From assembly GCF_015550595.1 (NCBI RefSeq), contig NZ_JADNBB010000034.1:1-51564 (forward strand): a stretch of DNA of 51,564 nt, read 5' to 3'. Shown one piece after another: positions 45,306 to 51,564 of this stretch. A program made the position numbers and the translations under genes. Source of the DNA: Parabacteroides goldsteinii. Lineage in GTDB: Bacteria; Bacteroidota; Bacteroidia; Bacteroidales; Tannerellaceae. The notes beneath the pieces were generated by a model that saw nothing but the letters and a program-made list of their open reading frames with translations, did no database searches and was not told where the DNA came from. The stretch's first letter is position 1, and every line of letters begins with the position of its first letter.

Positions 45306-46118
45306 ATGGCTAATTTATTTTGTATTAAAGACAGAGTTGTCATTATTACCGGAGGAGCCGGTATTTTAGGTAGCGGAATCGCAGGTCACCTGGCTGAAGA
45401 AGGAGCTAAAGTTGTCATCCTTGACCGTGCCGCAGAAACCGGTGAAAAAATCGTTGCAGACATCAAAGCAAAAGGCGGAGAAGCTTGCTTTTTTCTGACA
45501 GACGTCCTGAATAGAGAGATCCTTGAACAGAATAAAAAAGATATCCTCGCTAAATATGGCCGTATCGATGCATTATTGAATGCTGCCGGAGGAAACATGG
45601 CAGGCGCAACGATCGGACCCGACAGTAATATTTTCGATTTACAGATCGATGCATTCAAAAAAGTAGTCGACCTGAACTTGTTCGGAACAGTTCTCCCCAC
45701 TATGGTATTTGCGGAAGTTATGGCTCAACAGAAAGAAGGTGCAATCGTCAACTTCTCTTCTGAATCAGCTCTGCGCCCGTTGACACGTGTGGTAGGATAC
45801 GGTGCTGCCAAAGCTGCTATATCCAACCTGACAAAATATATGGCCGGTGAATTGGCTATCAAATTCGGTGAAGGTTTGCGTGTAAACGCGATTGCTCCGG
45901 GATTTTTCCTGACAGAACAGAACAGAACATTGATGACTAACCCGGACGGCTCTTATACTGACCGTGCTAAATCAGTTATCGCTCATACTCCGTTCAGACG
46001 TCTGGGTGCACCGGAGGAATTGTTTGGTACCATTCAATATTTAATAAGCGACGCATCTAAATTCGTTACGGGCACAATTGCTATCGTAGACGGTGGTTTC
46101 GATGCTTTCTCAATCTAA
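45306..46118 (+). CDS. SDR-family D-mannonate oxidoreductase
   Basis: A 270-residue short-chain dehydrogenase. Cofactor site [15 protein letters not shown] (12-26), Asp40 after the second strand favouring NAD(H), NAAGG (92-96), catalytic Ser151/152, Tyr165 and Lys169 (GYGAAKA). Being directly followed by mannonate dehydratase, it is most likely the fructuronate/mannonate oxidoreductase, the SDR replacement for UxuB common in Bacteroidetes. It is cytoplasmic, with no signal. The intergenic distance to uxuA is 25 bp. Confidence 0.88.
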   Translation: MANLFCIKDRVVIITGGAGILGSGIAGHLAEEGAKVVILDRAAETGEKIVADIKAKGGEACFFLTDVLNREILEQNKKDILAKYGRIDALLNAAGGNMAGATIGPDSNIFDLQIDAFKKVVDLNLFGTVLPTMVFAEVMAQQKEGAIVNFSSESALRPLTRVVGYGAAKAAISNLTKYMAGELAIKFGEGLRVNAIAPGFFLTEQNRTLMTNPDGSYTDRAKSVIAHTPFRRLGAPEELFGTIQYLISDASKFVTGTIAIVDGGFDAFSI

Positions 46119-46143
46119 AAACACGATAAACACGACACATAAT

Positions 46144-47319
46144 ATGTATTTATGCGAACAAACATGGCGTTGGTATGGTCCGAATGACCCTGTCAGCCTT
46201 TGGGATATCAAACAAGCCGGTGCAACCGGTATTGTAAATGCTTTACATCATATTCCTAACGGGGAAGTATGGACGGTAGAGGAGATCATGAAACGTAAAA
46301 AACTGATCGAAGAGGTCGGATTAACCTGGTCTGTCGTAGAAAGCGTGCCTGTTCATGAGCACATTAAAACGCAAACCGGAGAGTTCCAGAAATATATCGA
46401 CAACTATAAGGAAAGTCTGCGTAACCTGGGTAAATGCGGTGTGAATGTCGTAACGTACAATTTTATGCCGGTACTCGATTGGACACGTACCGATCTGGCC
46501 TATACCATGCCGGACGGCTCAAAGGCTCTTCGCTTCGAACGGGCTGCTTTCGTTGCATTCGACCTTTTCATTCTGAAACGTCCGGGAGCAGAGAACGATT
46601 ATTCGGCAGAAGAAAAAGCAAAAGCAAAAGCCCGCTTCGACTCGATGAGCGAAGAAGACCGCCATTTGCTTACTCGTAACATGATTGCCGGCTTGCCGGG
46701 ATCAGAAGAAAGTTTTACGATAGAACAATTCCAGGAGGCATTAGACCGCTATAAAAATATCGATGCAGAAAAATTGCGTGCCAACCTGATCTACTTTTTG
46801 CAGGAAATTGCCCCGGTGGCCGATGAAGCCGGTGTAAAACTGGTTATTCACCCGGATGACCCTCCTTACTCTATTCTCGGATTACCGCGTATCCTGAGTA
46901 CGGAAGAAGATTTCAAGAAGTTAATTGAAGCCGTACCTAATAAGAGTAACGGACTTTGCTTATGCACCGGTTCATTCGGAGTACGCAGTGACAACGATCT
47001 GGCAGGAATCATGGAACGTTACGGCGACCGTATCGATTTCGTTCATTTCCGTAGCACACAACGTGATGAGGAAGGAAATTTCTACGAAGCAAACCACCTG
47101 GAAGGAGATGTGGATATGTATGGCGTAATGAAAGCCTTATTGGAGTTACAGCAAAGACGCGGCTGTTCTATTGCTATGCGTCCGGACCACGGTCATCAGA
47201 TGATAGACGATCTGAAAAAGAAAACAAATCCGGGTTATTCCTGTATCGGCCGCCTGAGAGGTTTAGCCGAACTTCGTGGTCTCGAAATGGGTATAACCAA
47301 ATCATTATTTAAGAAATAA
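46144..47319 (+). CDS. uxuA: Mannonate dehydratase
   Basis: A 391-residue UxuA that dehydrates D-mannonate to 2-keto-3-deoxygluconate in hexuronate breakdown. TIM-barrel enzyme of the xylose-isomerase-like group needing Fe2+/Mn2+. Seen: [19 protein letters not shown] (9-27), [22 protein letters not shown] with metal-site His, CLCTGSFG with Cys, VHFRSTQRD and MRPDHGHQM near the C-terminus. Start chosen at 46144 ([10 protein letters not shown]); the frame continues upstream to 46093 but would overlap the previous gene, and family N-termini match the shorter form. It acts directly after the oxidoreductase. Confidence 0.95.
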   Translation: MYLCEQTWRWYGPNDPVSLWDIKQAGATGIVNALHHIPNGEVWTVEEIMKRKKLIEEVGLTWSVVESVPVHEHIKTQTGEFQKYIDNYKESLRNLGKCGVNVVTYNFMPVLDWTRTDLAYTMPDGSKALRFERAAFVAFDLFILKRPGAENDYSAEEKAKAKARFDSMSEEDRHLLTRNMIAGLPGSEESFTIEQFQEALDRYKNIDAEKLRANLIYFLQEIAPVADEAGVKLVIHPDDPPYSILGLPRILSTEEDFKKLIEAVPNKSNGLCLCTGSFGVRSDNDLAGIMERYGDRIDFVHFRSTQRDEEGNFYEANHLEGDVDMYGVMKALLELQQRRGCSIAMRPDHGHQMIDDLKKKTNPGYSCIGRLRGLAELRGLEMGITKSLFKK

Positions 47320-47357
47320 ACAACGTATACATTTCATTTCTTATCGATTTATAGAAG

Positions 47358-47389
47358 AAAGGCGCTAAACTTCGGTTGGCGCCTTTTTG
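47358..47389 (+). terminator. uxuA terminator
   Basis: AAAGGCGC (47358-47365) and GCGCCTTT (47379-47386) form the stem, with T5 after. It ends the mannonate operon. Confidence 0.85.
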
Positions 47390-47495
47390 TATTATGGCCT
47401 TCGAAAATCGTCCTACAATTCTCAGAAAAGCATAAAGAAATGAAAAAGAACTATAAAGTATTCCCATTTAAGACTTTAGACTGGATAGTTTTTTC

Positions 47496-47503
47496 TATTT
47501 TTG
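47496..47503 (+). promoter_or_regulatory. -7 box of the M23 peptidase gene
   Basis: TATTTTTG, full match, with CTTTAG at 47474 as a possible -33 element. It lies 23 bp before the start codon. Confidence 0.5.
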
Positions 47504-47525
47504 CTCGTCAAAAAGAATTTTTATA

Positions 47526-48365
47526 ATGTCTAATATCCATAGTTATATATTATCATTCATTACAATACTGACACTAAGTACCTGTTCCACAGTACAAACG
47601 TTGCCTCCTACTCTTGAACCGGAAGCAGTTATAGTACCTCCTTCAACAGATATTCCTCTACCTGCAGTAGAATATATATTTCTTCAACCGACACCGGAAT
47701 TAGAAAAAACGGAATATGCCCGTAAAAATATAACAGAGAACTTCTCTTCCCGGGAAAAAGCAGATATAGCCGTTCCCGATCCTAAATTATTGGCAAACGA
47801 AAACTCACTGATCATAGACCTGGCATTAATATCTAAAGAAGATTACGCATTTCCTCTACCGGGTGCAAAAGTAATATCTCCTTATGCCGGTCGTAGAAGA
47901 CATCATTCGGGAGTCGATCTGAAAACATGTGCCAACGATACGATCGTTGCCGCTTTCGATGGAATCGTTCGTATGTCCAAATCGTATGCTGCTTATGGAA
48001 ATGTTGTCGTTATACGCCATTATAACGGGCTGGAAACAGTCTACAGCCATAACTCCAAAAATCTGGTAAAGGTAGGTGATCGTGTAAAAGCCGGAGAACC
48101 CGTAGGATTGACCGGACGTACAGGAAGAGCCACTACTGAACACTTGCATTTTGAAGTTCGTATTAACGGCCAGCATTTCAACCCTGAGAAAGTTTTCGAT
48201 CTGGAAAACAGAAAGCTACATAATACATGCTTGGTAGCAACTAAGACAGGAAAAAACATAGCTGTAAAATCAGTGAATATACTTCCTCACCAAAGTGCTG
48301 GTGATTACCAATACTCCTATACAGGCATTACTCAGCCGGAGAACAACAAACGAATAGGTTTATAA
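47526..48365 (+). CDS. M23 (LytM) peptidase-domain lipoprotein
   Basis: A 279-residue envelope protein. Signal with lipobox LSTC (Cys20), a Pro-rich linker (TLPPTLEPEAVIVPPSTD), then an M23/LytM domain (about 110-225): HSGVDLK with zinc ligands His127 and Asp131, and EHLHFEV with His206 and His208. All metal ligands are present, so it should be an active endopeptidase acting on cell-wall cross-links. No LysM or coiled-coil domain is present, unlike NlpD or EnvC. The C-terminal 55 residues lack recognised features. Upstream of ssrA, convergent with it. Confidence 0.92.
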   Translation: MSNIHSYILSFITILTLSTCSTVQTLPPTLEPEAVIVPPSTDIPLPAVEYIFLQPTPELEKTEYARKNITENFSSREKADIAVPDPKLLANENSLIIDLALISKEDYAFPLPGAKVISPYAGRRRHHSGVDLKTCANDTIVAAFDGIVRMSKSYAAYGNVVVIRHYNGLETVYSHNSKNLVKVGDRVKAGEPVGLTGRTGRATTEHLHFEVRINGQHFNPEKVFDLENRKLHNTCLVATKTGKNIAVKSVNILPHQSAGDYQYSYTGITQPENNKRIGL

Positions 48366-48377
48366 TCATATAATAAC

Positions 48378-48413
48378 AAAAAAGGCTCGCAAATAAAATT
48401 GCGAGCCTTTTTT
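48378..48413. terminator. Bidirectional terminator between the M23 gene and ssrA
   Basis: GGCTCGCAA (48384-48392) pairs perfectly with TTGCGAGCC (48399-48407), flanked by A and T runs on both sides. It ends both the M23 gene (plus) and ssrA (minus). Confidence 0.9.
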
Positions 48414-48417
48414 GTTG

Positions 48418-48815
48418 TGGAGATGGAGAGATTCGAACTCTCGTCCAAACGAGGAACTAATCTGCTTTCTACATGTTTATCTTCGCCTTCGATTGTCGGG
48501 ATCAAGCAAGACCGAAGCCACCCACTTAATCCTTATCCTCTTAATTTTCGCCTGAGACCCGAGGCTCATTTCAGACTATCTCCGATATTGCTGCACCACC
48601 TGATCGGAAAGCTTCGGAGCCACAGCATCCGGGTGATGTCACGTCCCCGCAACTTTTGCAGGGATTAAGCTTGAATCTACTATACTTCGATTAAGCAGCG
48701 TAAGCGTAATTGTTTTCGCCAGTTAATTGTTCGTTGTCTGAGATTTAAGTGCAAGCCAACCACGCACTACATGCTTACAAACCACTTCTACCCGCTGTCT
48801 AAACCGGTCATCCCC
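48418..48815 (-). ncRNA. ssrA: Transfer-messenger RNA (tmRNA)
   Basis: On the minus strand the 5' end GGGGATG (48815 down) pairs with CATCTCC at the 3' end (48425-48419), giving the tRNA-like acceptor stem, and GGACGAGAGTTCGAATCTC forms the T arm. Length is about 398 nt. The tag frame is 48720-48691: GGC GAA AAC AAT TAC GCT TAC GCT GCT TAA, encoding GENNYAYAA after the tRNA-borne Ala. tmRNA rescues stalled ribosomes and marks the peptide for proteolysis. The mature CCA is not encoded (ACAACA follows). Penultimate-but-two Tyr differs from the usual Leu (ALAA). Confidence 0.95.
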
Positions 48816-48829
48816 ATGATTTGTGAGTA

Positions 48830-48837
48830 CAAAGATA
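48830..48837 (-). promoter_or_regulatory. -7 box of ssrA
   Basis: Minus strand TATCTTTG, full match, 15 bp upstream of the predicted RNA 5' end at 48815. Confidence 0.65.
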
Positions 48838-48875
48838 CAAAGAATCTCTGTATCCCCGTACTCTATTTAGTTTTT

Positions 48876-49757
48876 TTATTCTATCACGCCTAATTCACGG
48901 AACCAGTCTTCTGCTCTGTCCGGCCATTCATTCACTGCAACTCCCGTATCTCTCAGGCCATAACCATGTCCTCCTTTACTATATAAATGCATCCGTGCAG
49001 GAATACCCGCCTCCTTCAATGCATAATAATAAAAAAGACTACTATTGATATACGATTTATCGTCCTCTGTCTGAACAAGCATGGTCGGAGGTGTAGCTGC
49101 ACTCACTTTAAGCTCTGGAGCCAGCTTGAAGTTTTCACCATCCAGGTAAGCCGGATAAACCAAAAGACAGAAATCCGGACGGCAACTGACCTTATCGGCT
49201 GCATCCACCGCCGGATAGGTACGTTTATCAAAGTTATTACTTGCCATTGCCGAAAGATGTCCACCGGCAGAAAATCCCATAACTCCTATACGCTGCGGAT
49301 CGATATTCATTCCTTCTGCATGAGCCCTGACATAACCGATTGCACGTTGAAGATCCTGTAAAGGGGCTGTATGCTTTTCCAAACCTTCCCGGCGGGGAAC
49401 ACGATATTTTAGCAATACTGCGGTTATACCGAGGTTGTTCAACCATTCACAAACTTCATCCCCCTCCAGGTCGTAAGCCAGGATATTATATCCACCACCA
49501 GGACAAACAACCATAGCCGCACCTGTTGCAACTTCATCCGGAGCCGGATAAACGGTGATTGTGGGTTCACTTACATTGGTTATACGTAATACAGTTTCAC
49601 CTCCTGTTTTCCCTCCATCGTTATCTGCTTTCTCTATCAGCTGGGTTGTCTCACCTGGTGCTCCTTTCGGAAACAACAGGATCGGATTTTCTTGTGCCAT
49701 AACTGATCCAATTACACAACTTACTCCTACAAGCAGGAATATCCATTTTCTGATCAT
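48876..49757 (-). CDS. Secreted alpha/beta-hydrolase, acetyl esterase-like
   Basis: A 293-residue esterase. Signal peptide ends at about VMAQ (22). The fold is alpha/beta-hydrolase with oxyanion segment VVCPGGGYN (83-91), nucleophile motif GFSAGG (Ser163), acid residue in TEDD (230-233) and His264 in KGGHGYG. The closest family is the secreted xylanase/acetyl-esterase group of polysaccharide loci that removes acetyl groups from glycans. It lies 30 bp after the sulfatase gene and is likely co-transcribed, suggesting joint trimming of an acetylated, sulfated glycan. Substrate is inferred. Confidence 0.87.
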   Translation of the reverse strand: MIRKWIFLLVGVSCVIGSVMAQENPILLFPKGAPGETTQLIEKADNDGGKTGGETVLRITNVSEPTITVYPAPDEVATGAAMVVCPGGGYNILAYDLEGDEVCEWLNNLGITAVLLKYRVPRREGLEKHTAPLQDLQRAIGYVRAHAEGMNIDPQRIGVMGFSAGGHLSAMASNNFDKRTYPAVDAADKVSCRPDFCLLVYPAYLDGENFKLAPELKVSAATPPTMLVQTEDDKSYINSSLFYYYALKEAGIPARMHLYSKGGHGYGLRDTGVAVNEWPDRAEDWFRELGVIE

Positions 49758-49787
49758 ACACTATGCAGTTTAAAGAATTTATAAGAA

Positions 49788-51335
49788 TCATATTTTTTGA
49801 GGGAAATTGGGACTATATAGTATAGTCTTTCCCAAAGTAACTAATTCGCCATTCTTCACATAATCATCTCCACGCTCTGAAAGGTGGTCAACCATCGCTT
49901 TACGGAACTCCTTCAGTTGTTTGGCATAAGCCTTTTTCCCTGAACAATCCATCAATTCGCCCGGATCTTTTTTCAAATCGAATAATTGCTCTTCTCCATT
50001 ATGAAAATTCCATATATATTTCAACTTTCCATCTGTCAGTGCACACCAGTAATTGTCGGCACTATAACAGGTGGCATGTTCCAGATCAATGTATTTACGC
50101 CATTCATCCGAATGGCCCTGTACCAGTTTCAACAACGAGCTTCCATCCATATCGGGAGGAACGGTTCCTCCAGCCAAGTCTATAAAGGTAGGAAGAAAAT
50201 CGCGAAGTTCAACCGGTTGTTCTATTTTCACACCATTCGGAACTGCCTTTTTAACAAATGACGGCCATTTCACAACATAAGGAATATGGGCAGAACCTTC
50301 ATAAGGATATGTTTTTCTCCAATGATAATGATCGCCCAGCATATCACCATGATCGGCCGTAAAGCAAATAATCGCATCATCATACATTCCTTTCTCTTTC
50401 AATGCTGCAATTATCTTTCCTATTTGATCATCAATAAAAGTAATATTCGCATAATAATGTCTCCTGGAATTCACGGCATAGTCGTCACCAAAATTCCCGA
50501 ACGGAGCATCCGAAGCCACTTTTTCCGGATCCAGGCGTTCTGCATACTTACCGCACCAATCACCAATGACAGGTTTAGGGATATCAGCATCTTTATACAT
50601 ATCCAAATAACGTTTCGGTGGATCGTAAGGACTATGAGGACGTGCAAACGACACTTTCATAAATAATGGTTTATCATTATTATAATTGCGGATCAGTTCA
50701 CAGGCAGTCTGTCCCGTCCAGGTAGTCGGATGCAATTTCTCATCCAGTTTATAAATACCTGCCCCATGATCATTCCAACCGATACCCGTCAAATCCGGAT
50801 TTTGTCCGGGAGCATTCAGTTGAAACCATTCACGGTAATCGCTGACAAAGTCTTTTGATTCGATTCTTCCGCTTTCATCTATCAATGTAGCATGGAAACC
50901 ATGAAGTGCTTTTTGAGGGAACCAGTGCATCTTTCCTATACCAAAAGTAAAATAGCCCAGATTACGAAGCATCTGCGGCATTTCATATTTATATTGTTCA
51001 GCCATTCGCCCATATCCCAGCATACCGTGATGCCAAGGGGATAAGCCCGTTAATAAACCGGCACGTCCGGGAGTACTACTGGGAGCCGATGAATAACCAC
51101 TTACAAATAAAGTTCCTTCTTCTGCCAACTTATCAATATTCGGAGAAATAACAGCCTTATTCCCCATACAACCCAAAGCATCCCCACGATGCTGATCAGT
51201 CATGATAAAAATGACATGAGGCTTCTTTTTCGTTTCTTTTTGCTCCTGAGAAAATATTGCAGACCGTACAGAATGGTTGACTCCAACACCCGCACCAGCC
51301 AAAAGTGATGATTTAAGAAAAGTTCTTCTTTTCAT
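49788..51335 (-). CDS. Tat-exported serine-type sulfatase
   Basis: A 515-residue arylsulfatase-superfamily protein. Tat-like signal KRRTFLKSSLLAGAG (2-16). Metal and active-site motifs: IFIMTDQHRGD (42-52, Asp47), the formylglycine motif S-T-P-G-R (Ser87 to Arg91) in SAPSSTPGRAGLLTG, FTADHGDMLGDH near residues 310-325 and a C-terminal sub-domain. Position 1 of the motif is Ser, so it must be matured by an anaerobic sulfatase-maturating enzyme (anSME), not present in this window. It removes sulfate from a glycan outside the cytoplasm. Subfamily and substrate are not deducible by eye. Confidence 0.93.
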   Translation of the reverse strand: MKRRTFLKSSLLAGAGVGVNHSVRSAIFSQEQKETKKKPHVIFIMTDQHRGDALGCMGNKAVISPNIDKLAEEGTLFVSGYSSAPSSTPGRAGLLTGLSPWHHGMLGYGRMAEQYKYEMPQMLRNLGYFTFGIGKMHWFPQKALHGFHATLIDESGRIESKDFVSDYREWFQLNAPGQNPDLTGIGWNDHGAGIYKLDEKLHPTTWTGQTACELIRNYNNDKPLFMKVSFARPHSPYDPPKRYLDMYKDADIPKPVIGDWCGKYAERLDPEKVASDAPFGNFGDDYAVNSRRHYYANITFIDDQIGKIIAALKEKGMYDDAIICFTADHGDMLGDHYHWRKTYPYEGSAHIPYVVKWPSFVKKAVPNGVKIEQPVELRDFLPTFIDLAGGTVPPDMDGSSLLKLVQGHSDEWRKYIDLEHATCYSADNYWCALTDGKLKYIWNFHNGEEQLFDLKKDPGELMDCSGKKAYAKQLKEFRKAMVDHLSERGDDYVKNGELVTLGKTILYSPNFPQKI

Positions 51336-51446
51336 AATATATTTTTCTATGAATACAGATTTAGATAGCGAAGATATATATCTTATTTGATTCGTGCAAA
51401 GAGAAGTTGATTAATATTAATACCAAAAACAATGGTTTGCATAGAA

Positions 51447-51484
51447 CAAAAAAAGGAGTCAGTTCTTACGAACTAACTCCTTTC
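51447..51484 (-). terminator. rrn: Terminator of the rRNA operon
   Basis: AAAGGAGT-AGTTC arms (51452-51465 and 51470-51483) form a long stem with a TTAC/GTAA loop. On the minus strand T7 follows. It lies about 30 bp beyond the 5S 3' end. Confidence 0.8.
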
Positions 51485-51513
51485 TAGCATTCAGTCTTTC
51501 GACCTGACAAAAA

Positions 51514-51564
51514 CGGCGGTTATCTACTCTCCCACTTTTACGCAGTACCATCGACGTGGTTGGG
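51514..51564 (-). rRNA. rrf: 5S ribosomal RNA, 3' part, cut by the window end
   Basis: The minus strand reads CGATGGTACTGCGTAAAAG and GGGAGAGTAGATAACCGCC, the conserved 3' half of 5S rRNA (helices IV/V and the start of helix I). Only about 51 nt lie inside; the 5' half, 23S and 16S are expected to the right. Confidence 0.9.

Noticed and set aside
47440-47526. 28-codon leader peptide ending at the M23 start (TAATG)
   Set aside because: The -7 box of the M23 gene lies inside it, so it would not be transcribed from that promoter. Likely chance.
48418-48450. Separate tRNA gene
   Set aside because: The T-arm and acceptor belong to the tmRNA; no anticodon arm is adjacent.

Overview
The window reads as chromosomal DNA of a gut Bacteroidales, most likely a Parabacteroides-like species. 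The reasons are promoters with a TAnnTTTG -7 box in place of sigma-70 boxes, three kinds of SusC/SusD-era machinery (two SusCD pairs, an ECF sigma/FecR pair), a GT3-type glycogen synthase, and a tmRNA whose tag reads GENNYAYAA. The species is an inference.

Left part (1-12.4 kb) is a defence island that looks acquired: it is AT-richer than the rest. A minus-strand operon runs XRE regulator, C5-cytosine methyltransferase, McrB-like AAA+ motor, DUF2357-type PD-(D/E)XK nuclease, a stand-alone ABC-type ATPase and a Vsr mismatch endonuclease. This is a BsuMI/LlaJI-like modification-dependent restriction system with an unusual extra ATPase. Divergent from it is an Mrr-like nuclease. Beyond that lies a second minus-strand pair: a Schlafen/AlbA-type ATP-binding protein with FGVN repeats, overlapping a membrane/coiled-coil protein.

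Middle part (12.4-25.4 kb) is core metabolism: a small operon with an unknown protein, a PlsC-like acyltransferase and a nitrilase-family amidase; glycogen synthase and glucan phosphorylase; a compact SusC/SusD pair with no enzymes; malate dehydrogenase; and a lone hexapeptide acetyltransferase.

25.5-35.7 kb is a polysaccharide/glycoside utilisation locus under an ECF sigma/FecR switch: SusC with an STN signalling domain, SusD, a Tat-exported Gfo/Idh/MocA oxidoreductase, a tiny membrane protein, a DUF1080 (3-keto-glycoside cleaving) enzyme and a diverged ApbE flavin transferase. The set fits oxidative (3-keto) glycoside breakdown.

36.4-43.1 kb holds an RND efflux operon (adaptor, pump, outer-membrane factor) followed closely by a diverged LpxA-like acyltransferase. 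43.4-47.3 kb has a membrane protein, then a LacI regulator with mannonate oxidoreductase and mannonate dehydratase (hexuronate use). The right end has an M23 peptidase lipoprotein, ssrA (tmRNA), an esterase and a Tat-exported serine-type sulfatase, and the 3' end of a 5S rRNA gene with its terminator.

Two intergenic regions carry tandem arrays with the same 22-bp period but different sequence, both built from alternating half-palindromes. These arrays, the composite restriction operon and the 3-keto/ApbE locus are the observations most worth following up.
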